Below are positions 1-7,672 of a stretch of DNA of 64,000 nt, in pieces. Within the stretch, counting starts at the first letter, position 1; the number at the start of each line of letters is the position of its first letter. The position numbers and the translations under genes are program-made. Source of the DNA: Psychroflexus torquis ATCC 700755 (GTDB lineage: Bacteria; Bacteroidota; Bacteroidia; Flavobacteriales; Flavobacteriaceae); contig NC_018721.1 in assembly GCF_000153485.2 (NCBI RefSeq), forward strand, positions 868,001-932,000, in the 5' to 3' direction. Under the pieces are notes generated by a model. That model made no database searches, had not been told where the DNA came from, and worked only from the letters and a program-made list of their open reading frames with translations.

Positions 1-1
1 A

Positions 2-931
2 GACTTACATTATGATCTAGACGACCTACACGATCTAACTATTGACGATTTCAGCTTTAAAAATAGAAAAGTAGACTTTAAAAATTTCAAAATAAAACCA
101 AAGTACACACAGCAATCCTACATCAAACATATCAAGGTAGAAAAGGATTTAATGGATCTGGATGCCAAATTGATAAGCCTTGAGGGAGTAGAACTAGGTC
201 AAAACGAAGACAAACTTCAGCTCTCCTTAGATAAAATTCTTATAGATTCCACCAATTTCAATATCTACAGAGATAAGACCATAGCAGATGACACTTCCTA
301 TAAGCCTCTATATAGCGAATCACTAAGGGACTTAGAATTTGATCTCTTAGTAGATTCCATACTGGTTTCTAAGTTAGATATCAACTATCAGGAATTATTC
401 CATACAGACCGGCCTCCAGGGGACATAAATTTTGAAACTATAGATGTTCAAATCACCAACTTACATAGCGGCATCAACAAAGAAAACTCTGAGATAGCGG
501 TGATCGCTTCAGGGAAATTATCTAAACAGTCTCAGATTTTATTCACTATGAGTTTGAATCCAAATCAAGAAAGATTTAAGGTTTCAACACTCATAAAGGA
601 TGTGGAGGATAGCTCTTTGAATACATTTTTCGCTCCTGCCATGCGAATGAAATTAGAGGGGAAGATCAATAGAATTGAAACAGCGTTTACGGGAACAAAT
701 TCTGAAGCAAAAGGAGAATTCAGAATTGCCTATAAAAATCTTAAATTAAAGATTCTTAATAAAAGAGGAGGCGAAAATCATTTTGCGAGTTTACTGAGCA
801 ATGTATTTGTGAACAATAAGGATGTCGATGAAACTATTAAAATAGATAAGGTGAAAAGAGATACAACCAAGTCGTTTTGGAATTATCTCTGGAAAATTCA
901 CCTAAAGGGCCTAAAACAATCGCTTTTATAA
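2..931 (+). CDS. C-terminal part of a large hypothetical protein, cut by the window edge
   Basis: The reading frame is open from base 2, so the true start lies outside the window and about 309 residues are visible. An internal ATG at 152 is not convincing as a start because the same frame is clean upstream of it. The protein is rich in alternating hydrophobic and charged beta-like segments and has no visible catalytic motif. It ends in an aromatic, basic tail (FWNYLWKIHLKGL). Such a layout recalls AsmA-like or DUF748-like envelope proteins of Bacteroidota, but this is only a resemblance. No gene follows on the same strand for more than 2 kb, so it looks like the end of a transcription unit bordering an accessory island. 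Function unknown. Confidence 0.65.
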   Translation, partial: DLHYDLDDLHDLTIDDFSFKNRKVDFKNFKIKPKYTQQSYIKHIKVEKDLMDLDAKLISLEGVELGQNEDKLQLSLDKILIDSTNFNIYRDKTIADDTSYKPLYSESLRDLEFDLLVDSILVSKLDINYQELFHTDRPPGDINFETIDVQITNLHSGINKENSEIAVIASGKLSKQSQILFTMSLNPNQERFKVSTLIKDVEDSSLNTFFAPAMRMKLEGKINRIETAFTGTNSEAKGEFRIAYKNLKLKILNKRGGENHFASLLSNVFVNNKDVDETIKIDKVKRDTTKSFWNYLWKIHLKGLKQSLL

Positions 932-1014
932 AATTCTATTGAAAAATAGAACTTTTTAAACAGTTTTCCTATAAAGAAAGTCATCAAAATACCAGTAAAA
1001 CCGACCCTTTAGAT

Positions 1015-1627
1015 GATTCCTAGAAGATTTTCAGGGGAAGGCTAATTATTATTCAAGGGAAAGGAGGTAAAGATAGAATGATACCAATTCATCCAGATTT
1101 AGAGTTATATCTTAAGAACTATATCGCAATAAAAAAGAAGCCTACAGAGTATTTATTTTCCAGTATTCATTCGAATAAACCATTAACAAATAAGAATTTT
1201 CACACGATTTTCAGAAAGACAAGACGCATGTCTCAAATTAGTTTTAAGCCCCACTAGTTAATACCAAATTAGACCTATAATGACGCAATAAATCGTTTTA
1301 CCGATATGAATTCGGTACAGGCTTTTTTCGCCTGCTTTTCATCAAAAATAATTACCGTAGGTAAGGCTATGCTAATTATTTTTGATTTCAATGAATCAAA
1401 AAACCTGTGCTGAGCTAAGTCGTAGTATAATTCAATTTATTCATACGGCATTATAAATATAATTTGGTATAAGTCATACATTTGGTAAATTTTAAATTGA
1501 AGCTGACCTCAACCCCTTTAATCTTGAGCGCTTGATGGGTCATTCAAGTATTGAAAAGACACAAATTTATGTATATGTAGGGGATAAAAACCTTAAAAAG
1601 AGTTTTCAAAAAACGAAACTAATATAG
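1015..1627 (+). pseudogene. Tyrosine recombinase (integrase) C-terminal remnant, split by a MITE
   Basis: Translation gives GKGGKDRMIPI, the usual strand before the central catalytic region of XerC/XerD-like recombinases, then an open stretch to ISFKPH. A 208-bp miniature element (1262-1469) follows. Beyond it comes SHTFGKF, then IEADLNPFNLERLMGHSS and TQIYVYVGD, which match the HxLRHTF, LLGH and catalytic-Tyr boxes. Deleting the element and one TAA copy rejoins the frame exactly. Even so there are two stops where Gln is expected (TAG just before the element, TAA after GKF), and the catalytic Arg of HxLR has become Ser. The N-terminal half is missing. It is a dead integrase and marks an old integrative element. 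Confidence 0.85.
1262..1469. mobile_element. Miniature inverted-repeat element, form A, copy 1
   Basis: A 208-bp non-coding unit begins TACCAAATTAGACC and ends TATAATTTGGTA, an imperfect terminal inverted repeat. It is flanked by the direct repeat TAA (1259-1261 and 1470-1472), read as a 3-bp target duplication. Two other 208-bp copies lie at 11630 and 58551, nearly identical in sequence. It has no open reading frame of note, so it must be moved by a transposase encoded elsewhere. Here it interrupts a recombinase gene between the Leu and Arg codons of the HxLR box. It contains the hairpin-prone stretch AAAAATAATTACCG with a partner AATTATTTTTGAT. Confidence 0.88.
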
Positions 1628-2505
1628 TGGGTGTTTACTTATTTGCTCTTGCAAATGAGTAACAGTAGCGGATAGATAAATAGTAGTTGTTTTTATATCA
1701 CTATGACCGAGTAGGCGAGACACACTAAACAAATTACAACCTGCTTCAAGCATTAAAATAGCAAACGTATAACGAAGTAAGTGAGCGTGAATATCTACGC
1801 CAGACTTCTCTTTAATTTTTTAAAAAGCCGTTTAATAACCCTTTCCTCGTTTTTCCTTTGCTAATAGGTGAGACGAAAAAATGAACGCTTCTAGCATTAA
1901 TTTTTGAAGGAATTAAAGCGTATTGTTCTAAATATTTTTAAGTTGGCTGTTAATAGGAATCATACGGTCTTTTCTTCCTTTCCCTGCTTCAATAAAAATT
2001 ACATTTTCTTTAATATTTACATCATTAATTTTTAAGTTAAGTAACTCTTGGTGTCGAATGCCAGTAAATAAGAAAACTGCAAGAATTGCAAAGGCTCTTG
2101 GCTTTTCGTACGTATGATAATATAGATAACATTTTGCACAATCAAGAACAAGCGTAGATTGTTCTCTAGTTAAATGTTTTGGGATTTTTGTTTTTAATTT
2201 GGTACAAGAATATCAAGAGCAGGATTCTCTTTTATATGCCCTCGTTTTACACACCATTTTAAAAATAATCTCAAATTTCCTAATCGAGTTCGCATAGTTT
2301 TGGCAGACCAATTCTTTTCATATTTACCCTTAATAAGCGAGTCTTCTATGAGACTTTGTATTATTTCTTATATGTGATGTATTCCTGTTTGTTTCAGAAA
2401 ATAATTAATCACTTCTTTAAACCATTTTATGGTTCGAGGTGTATTATTTTTAAAAACAGTCTGGCATTGGCAGAACTCTTAATGAAGCTGTAAAATAGAT
2501 TTCAT
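1619..2505 (-). pseudogene. Second tyrosine recombinase, decayed
   Basis: Reverse translation in several frames recovers a whole phage-type integrase. The N-terminal SAM-like arm is represented by KWFKEVINYF and GNLRLFLKWCVKRGH. The catalytic domain shows FLFTGIRHQELLNL (Arg I), GKGRKDRMIPI, HAHLLRYTFAI (HxxR) and LLGHSDIKTTTIYL (His and nucleophilic Tyr). The catalytic residues survive, but stops and frameshifts occur between blocks, for example after the N-terminal Leu-His and in the region 1800-1950. Its 5' end points towards the tRNA-Met fragment at 2591-2638, the normal arrangement of an integrase and its attachment site. Its tail overlaps that of the opposite-strand integrase remnant by a few bases. 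Confidence 0.82.
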
Positions 2506-2590
2506 AGGACTATCGGGTAAAACCTGATGGTCACCATTTATATAAATTTTTTATTCAAATGCCACTTTAACGCCGTATTAATCGAATTGT

Positions 2591-2638
2591 GGTTGCGGAG
2601 TTAGGATTCGAACCTACGACCTTCTGGTTATGAGCCAG
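2591..2638 (-). other. tRNA-Met (CAU) 3'-end fragment, probable attachment site
   Basis: The minus strand reads from the anticodon arm (CTGG, loop CTCATAA, CCAG) through a variable loop and T-loop TTCGAAT to an acceptor CTCCGCAACCA. The 5' half is absent: bases beyond the anticodon stem do not form a D-arm. A 3' tRNA end next to a tyrosine recombinase is the classic footprint of site-specific integration. The terminal CTCCGCA and GAAGGTC variable region look like initiator-type tRNA-Met. An identical copy lies at 7207-7254. Confidence 0.8.
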
Positions 2639-2829
2639 TCTCCGTCTTGAGAAAAGCTGCAAAGCACGATTTTAGTTTGATTAATGGCTTTTTCGTTATA
2701 TAAAACTTTATTTTAATAAAGACCATCGGGCTAATTGTAAGCAGATGAGCTTAGTATGTCTATTTTTTAGTTTTATATGCTCATTAAATTTGACTTTTTA
2801 CTATATTTATACTTTAAAAAACTTTTGTT

Positions 2830-2952
2830 ACGGGAAAATTAAGCTGAGGTGCCGGAGTATTAGGTATTAATTCTATGGGAAGCGTCGATGCTGAAAGTGC
2901 TGAAAAACAAAATAAGGTAACCGCAAAAACTGAATCAAATCTCGCGAAATAA
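2830..2952 (+). pseudogene. Decayed MGKLS-family small protein remnant
   Basis: The frame corresponds to the start of the protein at 4786 but the ATG is ACG and the Gln codon after GKLS is TGA. The rest (GAGVLGI, SMGSVDAESAEKQNK, KTESNLAK) remains open to a double stop. The upstream TTTGACTTTTTACTATATTTATACTTT matches the promoter-like block ahead of the intact family members. It is a non-functional relic; the copy at 7446-7568 shares both lesions. Confidence 0.7.
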
Positions 2953-3056
2953 TAACCAACGCACGCTCTCCACAAAATAAAAACAAAAATAAACTTGACA
3001 AAAATAAACTTTACTCGTAATAATTATATAGTAACATAACATAAAAACAATTACTC

Positions 3057-4574
3057 ATGACAACAATCAACGAACAGTTCGGCAACTTAGGCGAAACTAT
3101 TAAAGATGTTTCAGGAGAATTTTTGGACAAGTTAATTGCCGTCTCGGGACTCAGCAAGACCCAAGTCATGATGATTGTTTTTGGGGCGAGTAGTTTGGGC
3201 GTGATAGCCCAAACAAATCCAGCCTTTGGTTCTGGATATAATCTAGTACAATGTGATATAGATAATGCCTCTGGCTCAAACCAAGACGCAGGATTAATAT
3301 CAAACCTTGTCGCGGCTAATGATATCATGAATCAGGATCAGAGAACTGATGAATTAACAGTAGTAGGGAGAATTGTAGATGATAATTTTGATGCTAATCA
3401 ACCGATTGATGATACAAATAATACCCCAATTCTCAAATCAACATCAACCTCAACTGCTACAGCTTACCGAAACTATATTATTGCCCAAGGGCGATCTAAT
3501 GCTAATGTTCACTGGTTACAGACTAATACTTTCTTCCCTGATGCCGGAGCTGCCTCAGCAGGAAGATTTCAAGGATTTAACGCAGCAGCCGGAGGTGCCG
3601 TTGCTTTGTCTAACTACATAAACGTTTCACATGAGCTAACGAGCGGTCATGGAGCACTCGCTGGACATAACCAAGGGGGATCATTTCCTGCCGAGCAAAG
3701 CATTGACGATAATGGTACACCCAATGACCCAACTGATGATCTATATATAGCTGCTGGCACAAAAAAAAGCCAATTAAAAGTTACTGGTGAAGGGACTCAA
3801 TCGAGTGTTGCAACTGGTCCCGTGGCCACAAGCAATGCTATTGATGGTTATGTGTACTACAAATCTAGAAGTGGGGCTCAAGAACGTGTTCTTGCCACAG
3901 ATGTATCTAGCGGGACTACGGACAATACCTTTGATCTCATTTATGATGATTATACCGCTACACAGCCAAACAGAGTCCATAATCAAGGAAATCCTGAAGA
4001 CGTAGCTGAATCAACTGTAACGGTAGACACCGTAAATGGAACCTTTAGCCTCGATGATATTTCTGAGTACAATGAGAGTTATCCTTTACTCAAAGCAGAG
4101 GATGGAACAGTATTAGCAACCATCGATGACGTGTATCGTCTCTATATTTATGATGATACTGATACCAGTGATGGAGCCCATCTAAATCCAGTAGGAATTG
4201 ATTTTAAAAGTAGACCAAACATTGAGTATACCGCCTATAGTAGTGACCCCAGTACGCTAAGCTATAGAGTTATGAATGTTTCTCAAAACGTTCTCAATAA
4301 CACAATGGTAACCCTCGGCACCAAAAATAACCAAGAAATCCCAGAATTTAAGATGTACCCAAATCCAGCAACTGAGAGTATAAATATAGAAGCAAATACA
4401 CCATTAGATGACATCGAAGTCTACGACATGACAGGAAAACGTGTCATAGAAGTAAATCCACAAGGAGCAACTGAGATAACTGTACCTCTAGATCGTCTCC
4501 AATCTGGAATGTATATCATGCATGTCTATGACAAAAATGGTGGTAAAAAAGCCACAAAGTTGATAAAAGAATAG
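3057..4574 (+). CDS. T9SS-exported metzincin-like surface protein, paralogue 1
   Basis: 505 residues. A 36-residue hydrophilic leader precedes the hydrophobic segment VMMIVFGASSLGVIAQ, so the signal peptide has an unusually long n-region with cleavage expected near residue 51-52 (AQ/TN). Residues 162-206 read DAGAASAGRF...VSHELTSGHGALAGHNQ. This resembles the reprolysin-type metzincin motif HExxHxxGxxH but with extra residues between HE and the next His. Protease activity is therefore doubtful. The middle is Asp/Thr-rich. The last 75 residues (MYPNPATESINIEA to the KLIKE end) are a type A T9SS sorting domain. The gene has its own promoter region and a terminator at 4597. Its N-terminal 427 residues are nearly identical to the protein at 7673, but the sorting domain is different. 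Substrate and role unknown. Confidence 0.85.
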   Translation: MTTINEQFGNLGETIKDVSGEFLDKLIAVSGLSKTQVMMIVFGASSLGVIAQTNPAFGSGYNLVQCDIDNASGSNQDAGLISNLVAANDIMNQDQRTDELTVVGRIVDDNFDANQPIDDTNNTPILKSTSTSTATAYRNYIIAQGRSNANVHWLQTNTFFPDAGAASAGRFQGFNAAAGGAVALSNYINVSHELTSGHGALAGHNQGGSFPAEQSIDDNGTPNDPTDDLYIAAGTKKSQLKVTGEGTQSSVATGPVATSNAIDGYVYYKSRSGAQERVLATDVSSGTTDNTFDLIYDDYTATQPNRVHNQGNPEDVAESTVTVDTVNGTFSLDDISEYNESYPLLKAEDGTVLATIDDVYRLYIYDDTDTSDGAHLNPVGIDFKSRPNIEYTAYSSDPSTLSYRVMNVSQNVLNNTMVTLGTKNNQEIPEFKMYPNPATESINIEANTPLDDIEVYDMTGKRVIEVNPQGATEITVPLDRLQSGMYIMHVYDKNGGKKATKLIKE

Positions 4575-4596
4575 TTAACGAACGTATAAAAGAATA

Positions 4597-4626
4597 AAAT
4601 CTCGCGAGATTCTTGCGAGATTTTTT
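4597..4626 (+). terminator. Rho-independent terminator after paralogue 1
   Basis: Arms AATCTCGC and GCGAGATT enclose a short loop and are followed by a run of six T. It lies 22 bp after the stop codon of the 3057 gene. Confidence 0.75.
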
Positions 4627-4698
4627 ATGGATTTAAATAAAACCTTTAGGTTTTTATATTTTAAAATAATAATAAAAAATCGCGGAATTCTCTCCTGC

Positions 4699-4785
4699 GT
4701 CATGACAAAAACTTGCCGAACAAGTTTATTAATGCTATACTAGATTTGACTTTTAGTATATTTATACTTTTTAAAACAAGTAATT
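4699..4785 (+). promoter_or_regulatory. Conserved hairpin plus promoter-like block, copy 1
   Basis: This block precedes the MGKLS-family gene and recurs at 9315-9399 and 11366-11451. It contains GTCATGAC, a small inverted repeat AACTTG-CCGAA-CAAGTT (4710-4726), and then TTTGAC (4745) with TACTTTTT (4765). The last two resemble the Bacteroidota TTTG/TAnnTTTG promoter, although the spacing of 16 is short. Conservation in non-coding DNA across three loci suggests a regulatory role, promoter or binding site, but shared recent ancestry is an alternative. Confidence 0.5.
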
Positions 4786-5655
4786 ATGGGAAAATTAAGC
4801 CAGGCTGCCGGAGTATTAGGTGTTACATTAGCAACGATGAGCGTAAATGCTGACACCCTTGATAAATATACTAATAAAAATGAAGCAGATGTGAAAAAAA
4901 ATCTCACCGAATTATTCGCGGATATTACAACTGATACAAAAAATGATACCTCTGACGCAACTGCAGAGGTTTTCAAACGCATTAAACCAGAATTCACTCC
5001 CAAGGAACGTGCGATGATCACCAATGTGTCAACAAAGCTCGCTACACTCCGTGACGCTGTCCTCACTGCCACAAGTGATGATGAACGTACTGTAGCCCAA
5101 ACCAGTCTGGACACCTTTCGAGCAACTGACCCAGAATTTGCAAAACTTGTAACCAAAAGAGCCGAATTACTCGCAAAAGCTGTCGAAGAAAAAAGGCTAG
5201 CTCGATATATTTTGACGGTTCCTGACCAAATATCTGACAGTCCCAGCCAAGAAACGCGTAATCAACATCGCAAATTCGCTAGCGACCACATTGACAATGA
5301 AACTGATTATAGAATCCTATACCGAAAACTTTCGTTTTTGGAGGCAAAAGACGGTATATCTACTATCGAAAATAAATCACCAGTTGTTGTTGCCTGGGAA
5401 AAAGAACACCACATGGAGATTGTAAGTCAAAGCGGAAAAATACGCGTATTTCATAATCGACAAAAAGTCAGTACGTTACTCTATCCCAAAGACTACACAT
5501 CTCATTCAATAAATGTATCGGGAGAAACACTTGTATTTACCTACAGTGATGCAATAAAAGAAAACAATGTAATTTTGTATTACCTAGAAAATAATAACTT
5601 AATGGAAAAAACTGAAAACTCTGGCACAAGTGCTTTATTTGAAGTTTCAAATTAA
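4786..5655 (+). CDS. Exported helical protein of unknown function, MGKLS family
   Basis: 289 residues. The N-terminus MGKLSQAAGVLGVTLATMSVNA looks like a signal peptide cleaved before Asp-23. Residues 25-190 are predicted to be largely helical and charged (FTPKERAMI, SDDERTVAQTSL, RAELLAKAVEEKRLARYIL). The last 100 residues look beta-like (VSGETLVFTYSDAIKENN). There is no T9SS sorting domain, lipobox or known catalytic motif, so a periplasmic location is inferred. Two further family members follow in tandem, spaced 6 bp apart, and share the central and C-terminal sequence closely while differing at the N-terminus. It sits directly after a T9SS-exported protein gene but with its own terminator-promoter boundary. 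I do not recognise the family. Confidence 0.75.
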   Translation: MGKLSQAAGVLGVTLATMSVNADTLDKYTNKNEADVKKNLTELFADITTDTKNDTSDATAEVFKRIKPEFTPKERAMITNVSTKLATLRDAVLTATSDDERTVAQTSLDTFRATDPEFAKLVTKRAELLAKAVEEKRLARYILTVPDQISDSPSQETRNQHRKFASDHIDNETDYRILYRKLSFLEAKDGISTIENKSPVVVAWEKEHHMEIVSQSGKIRVFHNRQKVSTLLYPKDYTSHSINVSGETLVFTYSDAIKENNVILYYLENNNLMEKTENSGTSALFEVSN

Positions 5656-5661
5656 TTAATT

Positions 5662-6528
5662 ATGAAAGGATTATTCAAGACAAGCATAGCGATAGCTACA
5701 CTAGCCACATTAGCTGTAAACGCTGAAAGTGTTGAGGAACACAATGCGATGAAGGCAGAAATACACAATAATTTAAGCGCTAAAGCAAACATCATTAAGA
5801 ATGATGTTTTAACTGTTACCAAAGAAAATTTAAAACGCATTAAACCAGAATTCACTCCCAAGGAACGTGCGATGATCAAAAATGTATCGACAAAGCTCGC
5901 TACACTTCGTGACGCTGTCCTCACAGCCACAAGTGATGATGAACGGACTACCGCCCAAACCAGTCTGGATAACTTTCGAGCAACTGACCCAGAACTTGCA
6001 AAACTTGTCATCAAAAGAGCTGAATTACTCGCAAAAGCTGACGAGGAAAAAAGGCTAGCTCGATATATTCTAACGGTTCCTGACCAATTATCTGACAGCC
6101 CCAGCCAAGAAACGCTTGCAGACCATGATAAATTCTCTGACGACCATTCTGACAAGGCCATTGCTTACAATAATATGGCGAGAAAACTTTCGTTTTTGGA
6201 GGCAAAAAACGGTATATCTACTATCGAAAATAAATCAGCAGAGGTTGTCGCTTGGGAAAAAGAACACCACATGGAGATCACAGAAAACAAAGAATGGCGG
6301 TCTATAGTTGTGGTACATAATGGAAACACTAAACCTGTTAGTAATATTGTATCTATAAGCAGGATAAAAGGAACTCCATCAATAAATGTATCGGGAGAAA
6401 CTCTTGTATTTACCTACAGTGATGCAATAAAAGAAAACAATGTAATTTTGTATTACCTAGAAAATAATAACTTAATGCAAAAAACTGAAAACTCTGGCAC
6501 GCGACCATTATTTGAAGTTTCAAATTAA
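5662..6528 (+). CDS. Exported helical protein of unknown function, tandem paralogue 2
   Basis: 288 residues, starting MKGLFKTSIAIATLATLAVNA, a typical signal peptide with cleavage before Glu-22. The mature part shares long identical stretches with the 4786 protein (FTPKERAMI, TSDDERT, RLARYILTVPDQ, VSGETLVFTYSDAIKENN) and ends in the same FEVSN. A segment around residues 155-175 and another near 215-235 differ, which suggests domain-level reassortment between copies. Only 6 bp separate it from the upstream gene (TAATTAATT-ATG), so cotranscription is very likely. No enzymatic motif is visible; unknown function. Confidence 0.75.
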   Translation: MKGLFKTSIAIATLATLAVNAESVEEHNAMKAEIHNNLSAKANIIKNDVLTVTKENLKRIKPEFTPKERAMIKNVSTKLATLRDAVLTATSDDERTTAQTSLDNFRATDPELAKLVIKRAELLAKADEEKRLARYILTVPDQLSDSPSQETLADHDKFSDDHSDKAIAYNNMARKLSFLEAKNGISTIENKSAEVVAWEKEHHMEITENKEWRSIVVVHNGNTKPVSNIVSISRIKGTPSINVSGETLVFTYSDAIKENNVILYYLENNNLMQKTENSGTRPLFEVSN

Positions 6529-6534
6529 TTAATT

Positions 6535-7152
6535 ATGAAAGGATTATTCAAGACAAGCATAGCGATAGCTACACTAGCCACATTAGCTGTAAACGCTGAA
6601 AGTTTTGAGGAACACAATGCGATGAAGGCAGAAATACACAATAATTTAAGCGCTAAAGCAAACATCATTAAGAATGATGTTTTTACTGTTACCAAAGAAA
6701 ATTTAAAACGCATTAAACCAGAATTCACTCCCAAGGAACGTGCGATGATCAAAAATGTATCAACCACACTGTCGACACTTCGTGACGCTGTACTCAAGGC
6801 CACAAGTGATGATGAACGGACTACCGCCCAAACCAGTCTGGACACCTTTCGAGCAACTGACCCAGAACTTGCAAAACTTGTCATCAAAAGAGCTGAATTA
6901 CTAGCAGAAGCTGACGAGGAAAAAAGGCTAGCTCGATATATTCTAACGGTTCCTGACCAATTATCTGACAGCCCCAGCCAAGAAACGCTTAATCAATATC
7001 ACAAATTCTCTAGCGACCACATTGACAATGAAACTGATTATAGAATCCTATACCGAAAACTTTCGTTTTTGGAGGCAAAAGACGGTATATCTACTATCGA
7101 AAATAAATCAGCAGCGGTTGTCGCTAGATTTGAGTTTCAACGAGTAGACTGA
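6535..7152 (+). pseudogene. Exported helical protein paralogue 3, truncated
   Basis: The first 190 or so codons match the 5662 gene, including the same signal peptide, and its 5' leader is identical. Sequence agreement ends after the codons for SAAVVA near 7122. There an unrelated tail RFEFQRVD leads to a stop just before the direct repeat R1 begins at 7161. The beta-like C-terminal 100 residues are therefore lost. The break coincides with the edge of the repeat carrying the tRNA-Met fragment, so truncation was probably caused by the insertion or duplication that created the second repeat copy. A residual 205-residue product could still be made and exported. Confidence 0.7.
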
Positions 7153-7206
7153 TTAGTTACAATTTTTTATTCAAATGCCACTTTAACGCCGTATTAATCG
7201 AATTGT

Positions 7207-7254
7207 GGTTGCGGAGTTAGGATTCGAACCTACGACCTTCTGGTTATGAGCCAG
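7207..7254 (-). other. tRNA-Met (CAU) 3'-end fragment, second copy
   Basis: Identical to 2591-2638: anticodon arm with CAU, T-loop TTCGAAT and the acceptor 3' strand with CCA, lacking the 5' half. It is embedded in repeat R1 and marks the right boundary of the 4616-bp unit. Confidence 0.8.
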
Positions 7255-7445
7255 TCTCCGTCTTGAGAAAAGCTGCAAAGCACGATTTTAGTTTGATTAA
7301 TAACTTTTTCGTTATATAAAACTTTATTTTAATAAAGACCATCGGGCTAATTGTAAGCAGATGAGTTTAGTATGTCTATTTTTTAGTTTTATATGCTCAT
7401 TAAATTTGACTTTTTACTATATTTATACTTTAAAAAACTTTTGTT

Positions 7446-7568
7446 ACGGGAAAATTAAGCTGAGGTGCCGGAGTATTAGGTATTATTTCTATGGGAAGCG
7501 TCGATGCTGAAAGTGCTGAAAAACAAAATAAGGTAACCGCAAAAACTGAATTAAATCTCGCGAAATAA
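7446..7568 (+). pseudogene. Decayed MGKLS-family remnant, second copy
   Basis: Same lesions as the copy at 2830: ACG in place of ATG and an in-frame TGA after GKLS. It was duplicated with repeat R1, so the decay predates the duplication. Confidence 0.7.
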
Positions 7569-7672
7569 TAACCAACTCACGCTCTCCACAAAATAAAGAC
7601 AAAAATAAACTTGACAAAAATAAACTTTACTCGTAATAATTATATAGTAACATAACATAAAAACAATTACTC

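Larger units (their letters stand above)
2545..4340. repeat. Long direct repeat R1, copy A (1796 bp)
   Basis: This block recurs at 7161-8956 at a constant offset of 4616 bp, so no net insertion or deletion separates the copies. It covers the tRNA-Met fragment, a decayed MGKLS-family remnant, a promoter region and most of a T9SS-exported protein gene. It stops at the shared string AATAACCAAGAAATC, after which the two genes carry different sorting domains. Most of the block is identical; differences cluster in about 430 bp inside the coding sequence. Confidence 0.93.

Noticed and set aside
2591..2638. Functional tRNA-Met gene
   Set aside because: The 5' half (acceptor strand and D-arm) is absent; only the 3' portion can be folded.
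3011..3328. Minus-strand ORF of 105 codons, repeated at 7627-7944
   Set aside because: It is antisense to the T9SS protein gene, preserved only because the whole block is duplicated.
3440..3870. Diversity-generating retroelement variable region
   Set aside because: Substitutions occur at all four bases, not mainly at A, and no reverse transcriptase or template repeat is present in the window.
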